From positions 1 through 25,160 of IMG/VR virus record IMGVR_UViG_3300044961_000027: a stretch of 25,160 bases of DNA, one strand, 5' to 3'. A program made the position numbers and the translations under genes. The notes beneath the pieces were generated by a model that searched no databases, was not told the origin of the DNA, and saw only the letters and a list, made by a program, of their open reading frames with translations. The DNA is from a virus. Position 1 is the stretch's first letter. Every line of letters starts with the position of its first letter. Of the stretch, positions 1 through 8,139 are shown piece after piece.

Positions 1-1053
1 AATGATAATGAAAAAAAAGAGACTGAAGATTTAGAAAAGAAAAGAAAAGAAGCATGGGAAAAAGAGTGGCAAAGGATAAAAATGCAAAACGAGCTTTTAG
101 AAGCAAAAAAAGAATACGAGAAGCAAATAATGTCAGAGATTATAAAACTTCGAAAAGAAACTGCTTTAAAGTTAAATGAAATTCCATTTGTTGATGAAAA
201 AATTATAGAGGAAGATGTAGATAAATTAGTGTTTGAGTTTAATAAAACATTAGACGGACAATTAGCGTTGTTTCAAGTTCAAAGAAATAATTTAAAATTT
301 GAATATGAGCAAGGAATAATTGATTATGAAGCATATCAAAGGAGATTAACTGAAATAAACAACAATGAAGTAGATTTAAGAAATCATAAAAAGTTAAAAG
401 AGCTTCAAGTTGCGAGCGAAATAACGGCATCCTTATTAAATCTAAATGAAGTAATTTTAGGCAATTCACGAGCTGGAGCAGAAATAGCAAAACAGTTAGC
501 TTTATTTCAAATAGGTATAGATACAGCAAAGGCAATAAGTACAATAACAGCAGAAATGGCAAAAGGCAATTTAACTCCAATTGAATATGGATTAAAAGTT
601 GCCAGCGGTATTGCCATTGTAACACAAAATATGTTAAGGGCAAAAAATTTGTTAAATCAAGACGTGCCAGCATTTGCAGAGGGAACAGAAAGAGTAACAG
701 GTGGCATTAAAGGTAAGGATAGTGTATTATCTTTGTTGATGCCTGATGAAGCCGTAATTAAGGCTAAAGAAAACATGAAACACGCAGGACTTGCTAAAGC
801 GTGGAATGCAGGTAGATTAGAAGATTATATTGCGGATAAATGGGTTTTGCCAGCTTTGGTAAATCAACAAAAGGCGTATGAGCAAAGTAAAGAAGTTTCC
901 TTAGCTAGAAACATTGCAAACTCAATAATGTTTAACGATAAAAACTTAATAAGAGCGCACAAAGCAGGAATGAGAACGCAATGGGAAACAACTGAATATT
1001 TAGCAGGAGTTATAAAGAAGTCTAAACGTAACCCATATTCACCACTTAACTAA
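1..1053 (+). CDS. Tape measure protein, C-terminal part (5' end outside window)
   Basis: The frame is open from base 1, so this is the last 350 residues of a longer protein. The first ~100 residues are charged and predicted coiled coil (many E/K/Q heptads). Then come hydrophobic Ala-rich helices (ASLLNLNEVILGNSRAGAEI, DTAKAISTITAEMAKG) and the motif FAEGTERVTGGIKGKDSV followed by LLMPDEAVIKAK. That pairing is typical of the C-termini of Bacteroidota phage tape measure proteins, which set tail length and are ejected with the DNA. An internal ATG at 82 exists, but the coding pattern continues upstream of it, so it is not the real start. The stop overlaps the next start by one base (TAATG), which suggests translational coupling to the tail-tip gene. 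Confidence 0.82.
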   Translation, partial: NDNEKKETEDLEKKRKEAWEKEWQRIKMQNELLEAKKEYEKQIMSEIIKLRKETALKLNEIPFVDEKIIEEDVDKLVFEFNKTLDGQLALFQVQRNNLKFEYEQGIIDYEAYQRRLTEINNNEVDLRNHKKLKELQVASEITASLLNLNEVILGNSRAGAEIAKQLALFQIGIDTAKAISTITAEMAKGNLTPIEYGLKVASGIAIVTQNMLRAKNLLNQDVPAFAEGTERVTGGIKGKDSVLSLLMPDEAVIKAKENMKHAGLAKAWNAGRLEDYIADKWVLPALVNQQKAYEQSKEVSLARNIANSIMFNDKNLIRAHKAGMRTQWETTEYLAGVIKKSKRNPYSPLN

Positions 1054-3122
1054 TGGATATTTCAGTTTACCTTAATAACACACTTTTACAAGACGAACCC
1101 AAAGGAATTGAGGGTATTGAAGAAGTTATAAAGCGAGATGATGAAGAGCTTGGAGGGGTTTTCATATCTTATGAAAGCGACTTGGAATTTTGGGGCGATG
1201 GGTATAGATTTATCTATAATGAATTTAAGCAAAATGGATTTTGTCGGTTTATAAATATTCGCATAGTAGATAACACGAATAACCGTGAGTTAAAGGGCAT
1301 AATAAGAGTAACAGCGTGTGAATTTGACTTACAAAGAGCAGTAGTAAAATGTCCTATTGATGATGATAATTTTGGAGCTTATATTTTCAATAATAAAAAT
1401 ATTAAAGCCAAATTAGATGTAGGTAAATCGAAGAATGGAGTAAACATTGCACCAGCACCGATAAAGTCTTGGACGTTGTTTAATCCGCAAGCACAAACAA
1501 CAAGCTCAAATAGATACGGGATAACTTACTATGATGCTATGTCTTTTTTAGTAAGTTTCATGTCAGATGGCAATATAGGCTTTAGGAGCAACTTTTTGCA
1601 ATTTGGCAGTAATAACCTTAATTGGGGAAGTCAGCTTGTTTTAATGCGAGGGTTGGAGGTTAGAACGTACATAAACACAACGGATAGCATAGTTACTATT
1701 TCTTTTCAGGACGCTTTTGATAACTTGCGTTCGCTTTTTCCTGTTTTGTTTGGAATTGAAATCGACAGCAACGGACAAGTATATTTAAGAATAGAAGAAG
1801 AAAGTTACTTTGCGAGCAATCAAAACGCTTTAGTAGTAGATTATCAGGATGACCTAATACTTTCATTCGATACGTTTAAACTTTACTCAAATCTGAAATT
1901 AGGTAGCGGTAAGGTTGCGAATTATAACGCATCTGCAAGTCCTCAGATACATAGTTTTCCACCTTTAAGATTTTTGCAGTTTCAGCAAGAAGAGTATCAG
2001 TTGCAAGGTACTTGTAATATAGATAAAATGAAAGATTTAAGTTTGACATATATTACAGACCACAACATAATTGAAGAACTTGTAGAAACCAATACTTCAA
2101 ATTCGGCTTATGATAATGATGTATTTATAGTTCAATGCGTAAGCGATAATATAAGAGAGGCTGTTGTAAATCAATTACAAGGTATAAACGCATGGCTGTA
2201 TAATGTTGGAATATCAAACAGAAGTGTTATTGAACGTTTTGGATTTGCTGGAAATATTGCATTTTATCAGTCAAATGTTGATGCTACTTTTATGGCAGAA
2301 AAGCCTTTAGATAGCACCTTTTATGCTGTTAGTAGATTTGCTGCTAATACACAACCAAACGAGGGCTTATATGCTACGTTTTCGGGATTTCCACCTGTTG
2401 CAAACTTCTTGCAAATAATACCTTATCCAAATGAAATATTTGATACTTCAAATACATACAACAATATATTATATGAATTTATAGCTCCAGCAACAGGATT
2501 TTATACATTCAATGTTGAGCAAGAATTTCAGATGTCTTTAAATGCAAGATATACGGGTTTGAATTTGTCAGGCCAAGCAGATACATTGCCAGCTTTAGTT
2601 AAAAATACATTATGTTTAGCCGTTTTAAGTAACTTAAATGTTTTGCAATTTGAATTTATAAATACTCGGATTTACGACAATAACGTGATAGGAGAGGATA
2701 TTAAAACCCAAAATATAAATCAGTCTATGTACTTGACAACAGGGCAAAAGGCTATTGTTTATGTACGTGCATTTATAAGATGCGCAAATCAGGTATTACA
2801 AAACGTGAACAATAATAATACAGGATATGAAGAAGATGTAATGAGTATTAGAGCAGGAGTATTTAAATGTACTGCAAGTTTAACAGGCGGTGGAGTTTAC
2901 AAGCCTAGTGATGCACAAAACTATTTTACAGCAAATTTAAAGTTTACAAATAAGACCACCCAAAATGAATGGGATAGTCTTAAATTTGGAATTGCAAAAT
3001 CAATATTTGTAAATCGGGACGGGCAAAATAATTATGTTAGCTGGGTAAATGAAATAAGAAGAAATTGGATAACAACAGCCACCGATTATACAACAATAAC
3101 AAATACTGATAATATATTATGA
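1053..3122 (+). CDS. Large tail-tip / distal tail structural protein
   Basis: 689 residues, directly coupled to the tape measure gene. In long-tailed phages this position is held by distal tail or baseplate hub proteins, which is the main basis for the call. The N-terminal ~120 residues are beta-rich with many charged turns (EEVIKRDDEELGGVFISYES) and could be a Dit-like or hub-like domain. The rest is long, beta-rich and Asn/Thr-rich with no catalytic motif I recognise. There is no signal peptide or membrane segment. It ends in an ATGA overlap with the following gene, so the two are probably made together and work in the same tail-tip assembly. The exact role (hub, Dit or fibre-anchoring protein) cannot be settled by reading alone. 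Confidence 0.6.
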   Translation: MDISVYLNNTLLQDEPKGIEGIEEVIKRDDEELGGVFISYESDLEFWGDGYRFIYNEFKQNGFCRFINIRIVDNTNNRELKGIIRVTACEFDLQRAVVKCPIDDDNFGAYIFNNKNIKAKLDVGKSKNGVNIAPAPIKSWTLFNPQAQTTSSNRYGITYYDAMSFLVSFMSDGNIGFRSNFLQFGSNNLNWGSQLVLMRGLEVRTYINTTDSIVTISFQDAFDNLRSLFPVLFGIEIDSNGQVYLRIEEESYFASNQNALVVDYQDDLILSFDTFKLYSNLKLGSGKVANYNASASPQIHSFPPLRFLQFQQEEYQLQGTCNIDKMKDLSLTYITDHNIIEELVETNTSNSAYDNDVFIVQCVSDNIREAVVNQLQGINAWLYNVGISNRSVIERFGFAGNIAFYQSNVDATFMAEKPLDSTFYAVSRFAANTQPNEGLYATFSGFPPVANFLQIIPYPNEIFDTSNTYNNILYEFIAPATGFYTFNVEQEFQMSLNARYTGLNLSGQADTLPALVKNTLCLAVLSNLNVLQFEFINTRIYDNNVIGEDIKTQNINQSMYLTTGQKAIVYVRAFIRCANQVLQNVNNNNTGYEEDVMSIRAGVFKCTASLTGGGVYKPSDAQNYFTANLKFTNKTTQNEWDSLKFGIAKSIFVNRDGQNNYVSWVNEIRRNWITTATDYTTITNTDNIL

Positions 3123-4738
3123 GTGCTTTAACATACATACCAAATCAACCTATATTATTTAAGCGTCCAAACGAAACTGAATGTTTGACGTGTGAAGAGT
3201 ACAAGCACTATCAATTAATAGATAAATCGGATATTTCTCAGGTTCAATTTAAAGTACAACCTTGTGGTAACTCAATAAATGTTCAACAAGATTGGAATAA
3301 TTATAATTTAGGTTTTGGTTGGTCTAATTATTTTGGGGCGTTACGCAAAGTGGCAACAAATTCTTTTTCATTGGCTTTACTTTCAGGCATAATAGCCCCA
3401 AATACCAACTACTTTGTAGAAGTGTCTATAAGAGAAATTAATGGCACTTTAGATTTAAGATTTAACACGGCTCAACAATTATTAAACGGTGTAGGACTGC
3501 ATAGGTTTGTTCTAAACTCTAGCAATTCAAATCAGTTTGATTTTCAAATATTCATGCAAGGTAATAGCCAAACAGTAACTATTGACTATATAAATATTTA
3601 TTCTTTAGGTGAAAATTTTATATTTTCAATTCACGATAAAGACGGCAACTACCAAACAGAAATAAACACGTTTAACAATCCCGATGCATTTGTATTTGCA
3701 GAAGACACGATAACGATTTCAATAGATTGGAATAGCTTAAACTTACCCGATGGCTGTTATCAAATTAGATATTCAGACCCGTGCGTAAATAATTGTGGAC
3801 AAAACGGGATTGTAAATGGTGGTTTCGCTAATAATTCAGGTTGGCAATTAGTTACTTCAAACAATAGGTTGAGTATAACAAACGGTAAGTTAAAGTTTAA
3901 TAACGTTGGTGCTGATTATGCTCAAAACGCAGCTACACTATGCAATGGCATACAGTATAGAGTAACATGGGACTTGGATGTTATCAATAACACACAAGCG
4001 TTTATAAGGATTGGAACAGCGACAGGAACGATTAGAACTGCAACAGGAACATATACAGAAATTATAACAGCAAACGGTAGTAATTTTGATATAGTTGTAG
4101 AAGATGCTGGCGGTGTTAGAAGGCCTTTGGCATTTATAGATAATGTAAAAGTAGAATTGGTTGATAAGTCGGAATTAGTGCCACAATTAGTTAGTAATTG
4201 GTTTGAATATGGTGAACACGATTGCACACTAATTATTAATGCTTGTAACTCAAATGATGGTTTAGGTTTTATTTTCGGTAATAGCGGATTTACTCCACGT
4301 TTACGAATAGACGGGGCTATTGTTAACGCTCAATATGATTTAAGTAGAGATACTATTTTATCGAGCATTGGCAATAAAGATGTTTACTTTGGAAGAAGAA
4401 GAAAAAACAAAGAATTAAGAGTACCTTTAAGTCCCGAATATTACCACGACTTTTTATCGCTTTTACCTTTGTTTAACAATGTGTATATAAACAACAAAGA
4501 ATATTTTGTTGAGAGCGATGGATATGAATTAGATTATAATTCCGACTTGCCAAACTTTGCAACTGCAACGATAACAATATCAGAAAAAACACAACATATA
4601 GAAACTAACAACGCAAATGTTAAAAATGTCGGAGGCTGTCAATTGCCACCTAACTATTTATTGTTAGTACAGGGTAATCAGCAAACAGATTTTGTAAATG
4701 ACATGGAACAATACGAACCAATTTTAATAAACGAATAA
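3119..4738 (+). CDS. Tail protein with carbohydrate-binding-like beta-sandwich repeats
   Basis: 539 residues, starting in an ATGA overlap with the tail-tip gene. Two stretches look like CBM or galactose-binding beta-sandwich modules. One is at roughly residues 45-165 (ending TIDYINIYSLGENF). The other, at roughly 230-350, starts NGGFANNSGWQL, includes LSITNGKLKFNN and ends FIDNVKVEL; this pattern is common in secreted and phage adsorption proteins. A Cys-rich junction (CYQIRYSDPCVNNCG) separates them and further Cys pairs lie near both ends. By position and domain type it is probably a virion protein that contacts host surface glycans or carries the fibre. No enzymatic motif was seen. Binding specificity is unknown. 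Confidence 0.6.
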   Translation: MSALTYIPNQPILFKRPNETECLTCEEYKHYQLIDKSDISQVQFKVQPCGNSINVQQDWNNYNLGFGWSNYFGALRKVATNSFSLALLSGIIAPNTNYFVEVSIREINGTLDLRFNTAQQLLNGVGLHRFVLNSSNSNQFDFQIFMQGNSQTVTIDYINIYSLGENFIFSIHDKDGNYQTEINTFNNPDAFVFAEDTITISIDWNSLNLPDGCYQIRYSDPCVNNCGQNGIVNGGFANNSGWQLVTSNNRLSITNGKLKFNNVGADYAQNAATLCNGIQYRVTWDLDVINNTQAFIRIGTATGTIRTATGTYTEIITANGSNFDIVVEDAGGVRRPLAFIDNVKVELVDKSELVPQLVSNWFEYGEHDCTLIINACNSNDGLGFIFGNSGFTPRLRIDGAIVNAQYDLSRDTILSSIGNKDVYFGRRRKNKELRVPLSPEYYHDFLSLLPLFNNVYINNKEYFVESDGYELDYNSDLPNFATATITISEKTQHIETNNANVKNVGGCQLPPNYLLLVQGNQQTDFVNDMEQYEPILINE

Positions 4739-4739
4739 A

Positions 4740-5939
4740 ATGAGCAAAAACGTACAACAAATGACTAATGCAGGTGCGCCTATTAATGGCGATTTGCTTT
4801 ATTTAGTAAGAAATGGGAATGACTATAAAATAAGAGTAGAAGATTTAATTCCAAACGTTGGAACAGGAGGTCAGCAAGACTTAACCTATACGCAATTAGC
4901 AACGCTTAAAGGAACAGGTACATTAGTTTCAGGGCGTACATACTTTATAACAGATAGAGATATTTATGTACGAGCGATTTCAGATAACCAACTTGAAACA
5001 TGGACTTTGTTGCTTCAAAGATTGCCTGATTGGAATAATATAACAGGCGACTTTCTAGGCGTTTGGCGTGCTTCATTAACTCCAAGCGTAGGCGAGTTAG
5101 TAGCATGGGACGGTGTTATGTATGAAAACACAACAGGCGTAAACGGTGCAAGTAATCCAACAATAGATACTATAAACTGGCTTGGAATAGCAACTAATGA
5201 CGGTCGATATAATATTGAATTTGCAGCATTGCTTTATGATTTTGATAATGATGTAAAGTTAAGGGTATTGGATAAGAGAGGTAATGATATAAACCAGCAA
5301 AGTATTGGTAGTTTTAAGTTCGGGCATGACGGAACGGCTAGAAATACAGTTATTTCTGGCGGTGTAGTTTATAATTTAAACTGCTATTCTGATTTTATAG
5401 GAAATACAGTAATTACTACTAACTTGAACTCTAACTTGAATTTAACTCCTTTTTATTATAATTTAATTGACGGACATAATTCTTTTACTTTTACATATAC
5501 TGGTACTGGCGGAGGTTCTTTTCAAGGTAATAAAGTTTATGTTAAAGAGGATATAACTATGACAGCAGCTTTTCAGCGTCAAGTGTTAGACAGGGATTAT
5601 TCTACTTTTTTTGCAACATTAGATGTTACAGGACTTACAACTATTGATATGACTAGTATAAAATGGGCTGGCGAAATAACACTAACAAGCTCAAACGCTA
5701 GTGAAGGAATTGGAAAAATTACCAATATGCCAAATCATAAAGTTAAAATACAAACTAATGGTTTTAAAGCCGATATGATACATGGGAATGTTGGAGTTGC
5801 TGATGAGGTGTTGAATAATACGGTTACAAATGTATCTCCTTTCATAAGGAGAATAGACACTTTTTCAGATAAAACATTTGTTGTTTATCAAAGTAACGGA
5901 ACACAACCGCTAGAAGTAAGTTTTGGATTTTACGTTTAG
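4740..5939 (+). CDS. Tail fibre / receptor-binding candidate
   Basis: 399 residues, one base after the previous stop. The N-terminal ~50 residues (NAGAPINGDLLYLVRNGNDYKI) look like a virion-attachment segment. TQLATLKGTGTLVSGRTYFITD (~residues 52-73, quoted in part: GTLVSGRTYFITD) is a motif I associate with Bacteroidota phage fibre proteins. The middle has a carbohydrate-binding-like patch (VGELVAWDGVMYENTT). The C-terminal ~250 residues are a long run of beta strands rich in Asn, Thr and Gly, as expected of a trimeric fibre shaft and tip. It is the last gene of the tail operon; a promoter and a new unit follow. It is a good candidate for the receptor-binding protein, but this is inferred from position and composition. 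Confidence 0.6.
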   Translation: MSKNVQQMTNAGAPINGDLLYLVRNGNDYKIRVEDLIPNVGTGGQQDLTYTQLATLKGTGTLVSGRTYFITDRDIYVRAISDNQLETWTLLLQRLPDWNNITGDFLGVWRASLTPSVGELVAWDGVMYENTTGVNGASNPTIDTINWLGIATNDGRYNIEFAALLYDFDNDVKLRVLDKRGNDINQQSIGSFKFGHDGTARNTVISGGVVYNLNCYSDFIGNTVITTNLNSNLNLTPFYYNLIDGHNSFTFTYTGTGGGSFQGNKVYVKEDITMTAAFQRQVLDRDYSTFFATLDVTGLTTIDMTSIKWAGEITLTSSNASEGIGKITNMPNHKVKIQTNGFKADMIHGNVGVADEVLNNTVTNVSPFIRRIDTFSDKTFVVYQSNGTQPLEVSFGFYV

Positions 5940-5943
5940 ACCC

Positions 5944-5973
5944 TTTGAAAATACAAAAACATATTTATATTTG
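5944..5973 (+). promoter_or_regulatory. Bacteroidota-type promoter for the 6043 gene
   Basis: TTTG at 5944-5947 (-33 element) and TATATTTG at 5966-5973 (-7 element TAnnTTTG) are separated by 18 nt. Predicted transcription would start around 5978-5980, leaving a ~60-nt leader that holds a hairpin. The same -7 sequence and spacing occur at 17669-17698, upstream of the exonuclease gene. Confidence 0.75.
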
Positions 5974-5993
5974 TCAAGTAGTCTATTGTGCCG

Positions 5994-6023
5994 AATATTC
6001 ACAGGCAAACAAACGTGAATATT
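5994..6023 (+). promoter_or_regulatory. 5' UTR hairpin upstream of the 6043 gene
   Basis: A perfect 9-bp inverted repeat, AATATTCAC (5994-6002) and GTGAATATT (6015-6023), encloses a 12-nt A/C/G loop. It lies downstream of the predicted transcription start and 19 nt before the ATG. It could stabilise the 5' end of a highly expressed late mRNA or act as a binding site. There is no U-tract, so it is not a terminator. Confidence 0.6.
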
Positions 6024-6042
6024 AATTTTAAATCATAAACAA

Positions 6043-6591
6043 ATGGGATGTATAAATTATAATTGCATTGACCCACTTGGAGAACATACCTTAAATACTT
6101 GCGGTGTTGAACGTCAAGGTGGGGCTTCTGCTTTAGTTTTATTTGAATGTGGAAGCCTACCAACAGATGCAACGGATGGGGCTGAAATAAACGCTCTAAT
6201 CGCAGCAGGTGAAGCATATCTAATTAAGAACGTAAACGTTTCTTATGGTGCAGCTTCGCCTATTGAAATCGACAGCAACGTACCATGTCAGCCACAAAGG
6301 GTTATCAACTACGACCGTGAGGGAGTATTAGTTGATAGTAACGTGAACGCTGCAAACGTTGAGTTTTACAACAAGATTTTTGCAGGTCGTGTATTTGGTG
6401 GTGCTATCATATTCGAGTGTGGTAATGAAGATGACCCAAAGGCAAAGTATATTAGTAAATCAATTACTTTCACAGGTTCGGACGTGTTGCCAAATACCGA
6501 TGGTGAGTGGCAAAGATTTGAGGCTACTTTTAAGTGGAAATCAAGAAAACCAAATGTTGAGGTAATAGACGTACCTCAAGGAGTATTATAA
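6043..6591 (+). CDS. Small abundant structural protein, possibly the tail tube (major tail) protein
   Basis: 182 residues, encoded alone between a strong promoter and an intrinsic terminator, an arrangement expected of a very abundant virion protein. The C-terminal half (AKYISKSITFTGSDVLPNTD, then WQRFEATFKWKSRKP) has the alternating beta pattern of tail-tube-like folds. There are six cysteines (residues 3, 8, 20, 36, 82, 126), four of them in the first 36 residues, which is notable for a small phage protein. It has no signal peptide or membrane segment. Position is unusual: tail tube genes normally precede the tape measure, whereas this follows the fibres and precedes the head genes. A head decoration protein is the main alternative. 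The function is inferred from context rather than a recognised motif. Confidence 0.45.
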   Translation: MGCINYNCIDPLGEHTLNTCGVERQGGASALVLFECGSLPTDATDGAEINALIAAGEAYLIKNVNVSYGAASPIEIDSNVPCQPQRVINYDREGVLVDSNVNAANVEFYNKIFAGRVFGGAIIFECGNEDDPKAKYISKSITFTGSDVLPNTDGEWQRFEATFKWKSRKPNVEVIDVPQGVL

Positions 6592-6596
6592 TTAAA

Positions 6597-6630
6597 AGCC
6601 CCCGATTAAGTTCGGGGGCTATACTTTTTT
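6597..6630 (+). terminator. Rho-independent terminator after the 6043 gene
   Basis: The 9-bp stem AGCCCCCGA (6597-6605) / TCGGGGGCT (6612-6620) has a 6-nt loop and is followed by ATAC and T6 (6625-6630). The stem is very GC-rich against an AT-rich background. The next ATG is at 6631, immediately after the T-tract. Confidence 0.9.
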
Positions 6631-7512
6631 ATGAAAACAAAAGGCATTATATTAATTAGTTTTGGTAAGCGTGGATATGGCTTTGCAGCTGTTAATTTAG
6701 CTGCAAGTTTAAAGTTTTATTCGCCTGAAATACCAATAACTTTATATACAGATGAAAACTGCATAAAACAAATTACATTAGACCGTTTAGGAGTGCTTGA
6801 TGATATTCAATTTCTGAAAGAAGAAGATTATAAAACAAACGGTAAAATTGACCCTGCAAAAATAAAGACTGACATTTACAAGTTTTGCAAGTACGATTAT
6901 AATTTATACTTAGATGTTGATGCTGTTTGTTTAAAGGATATAACGCCATTATTTGATGAGTTGATAAATAAAGGCGGTTACTATTATTCGCATATAGTTG
7001 GTTTGCATACAATAGACAAAGGACGTGATTTTAAAGATATGCAATGGGCGTATGCGGATGACATTTGGGAACAATATAATTTAGATAAAGATGCTGTATT
7101 GCCAGCGACAAATTCAAGTTTTCAATTTATAAAAAAATGCAAAGAAGCGGAAGAACTTTACAAACAAGTAAAAGAAAACTACGCAAATCCGATACCATTA
7201 GAAAAATTACGTTTAAAGTGGGGCGGTTCACAACCTGATGAACTGTACCTAAATATTGCTTTAGCACAAAAAGGTATAACAGGGAAAACAGAAAAAGAGT
7301 ATATATTTTTCGGGCATAACACAAAGCTAACTGTTAAAGATTTAGTTGATAATTACTATGTCCTTTCTGTTTACGGCGGCGTGAGATTTACCATGCTTAG
7401 ATTTAGAGAATTTTATGACAAGTTACTGCATAAGATTTTACCACAAATGAAAATGATGCACCATTATAAATTAATAACAATTTTACAAGACAAGCACGTT
7501 AATGGAAAATAG
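6631..7512 (+). CDS. GT-A type glycosyltransferase-like protein
   Basis: 293 residues. The N-terminus (GIILISFGKRGYGFAAVNLA) and LDVDAVCL (D95-V-D97, a DxD metal and nucleotide-sugar site) fit a GT-A fold glycosyltransferase of the GT8-like or capsular-type group. GGSQPDELYLNIAL (~198-211) looks like the conserved acceptor or metal-site region, and FGHNTKL (~227-233) could supply a late His. There is no signal peptide or membrane anchor, so it acts in the cytoplasm. The start codon sits directly behind the terminator T-tract with no visible promoter, so expression depends on read-through or a cryptic promoter. It overlaps the methyltransferase gene by 11 bases. The two may modify a virion protein, DNA or host surface precursors; the substrate is not evident from the sequence. 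Confidence 0.75.
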   Translation: MKTKGIILISFGKRGYGFAAVNLAASLKFYSPEIPITLYTDENCIKQITLDRLGVLDDIQFLKEEDYKTNGKIDPAKIKTDIYKFCKYDYNLYLDVDAVCLKDITPLFDELINKGGYYYSHIVGLHTIDKGRDFKDMQWAYADDIWEQYNLDKDAVLPATNSSFQFIKKCKEAEELYKQVKENYANPIPLEKLRLKWGGSQPDELYLNIALAQKGITGKTEKEYIFFGHNTKLTVKDLVDNYYVLSVYGGVRFTMLRFREFYDKLLHKILPQMKMMHHYKLITILQDKHVNGK

Positions 7513-8005
7513 ACATTCATGGAATAGCGAAGTAGAAGTATGCAAGTTTGTTGGTATTTTAGCTTCAATGATTAAAGCTAAAAACATTCTTGAAATAGGA
7601 GTATTTGAAGGAGAAACAGCAAAAGAAATTATTTTAAACAAAGACAAATCTGCAAACTATTTTGGAATAGATATAGCAGATTATCGCACAGATGAAGTGA
7701 AGACGTTATTTGATAAAAATAGAGCAGAGTTGATGTTAGGAAAGTCAATAGAAGTGTTGGAAAATATTAATCCTAAAAAATTCGACTTAGTGTTTGTTGA
7801 TGGCGACCATTCTTGGGAAAATGTTTTACCTGAATTTAAGGCAGTAGAACGTGTTTTAGCAGCTAATGGAACGATAGTTTACCATGATGCTATACACATG
7901 GAAGCTCCAAAAAAAATTACAAGCTATGCTAAGTTTTACGGATATAATGTTGTATACTTAAAAACACCAGAAGGAAGAGGAATTTCAATTATAAATAAGT
8001 TATGA
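7502..8005 (+). CDS. Class I SAM-dependent methyltransferase (Methyltransf_24-like)
   Basis: 167 residues, a short single-domain Rossmann methyltransferase. Motif I is ILEIGVFEGETA (residues 29-40, SAM-binding glycine loop). An acidic residue after strand 2 is in FGIDIAD (54-60). DLVFVDGDHSWENV (~95-108) is the hallmark VDGDHxxxxV segment of the family, and YHDAIH (~127-132) follows strand 5. It has no DNA-target-recognition region and no DPPY motif, so small-molecule, sugar or protein methylation is more likely than DNA methylation. It overlaps the glycosyltransferase gene and ends in an ATGA overlap with a small gene, which indicates one operon. A plausible role is O-methylation of a sugar placed by the neighbouring transferase; this is inference. 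Confidence 0.8.
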   Translation: MENRHSWNSEVEVCKFVGILASMIKAKNILEIGVFEGETAKEIILNKDKSANYFGIDIADYRTDEVKTLFDKNRAELMLGKSIEVLENINPKKFDLVFVDGDHSWENVLPEFKAVERVLAANGTIVYHDAIHMEAPKKITSYAKFYGYNVVYLKTPEGRGISIINKL

Positions 8006-8139
8006 AAACTAAAGAACCAAAAGCAAAATGCGGTGGTAAAAATAACGGTTGTTACTTTGAAACAATAGTAATAGACTATGTAGCACCAATTGAAGGGAAA
8101 TATAAACAAAGAATAGTTTATCAGATATGTTTGAACTAG
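8002..8139 (+). CDS. Small Cys-containing hypothetical protein (45 aa)
   Basis: A 45-residue frame starting MKTKEPKAKCGGKNNGCYFE, with an ATGA overlap to the methyltransferase stop and a 13-base overlap with the portal start. Cysteines at 10, 17 and 43 and the CGGKNNGC loop could bind a metal, but a complete four-ligand site is not present. The tight coupling on both sides supports a translated gene. I do not recognise a family. Confidence 0.5.
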   Translation: MKTKEPKAKCGGKNNGCYFETIVIDYVAPIEGKYKQRIVYQICLN

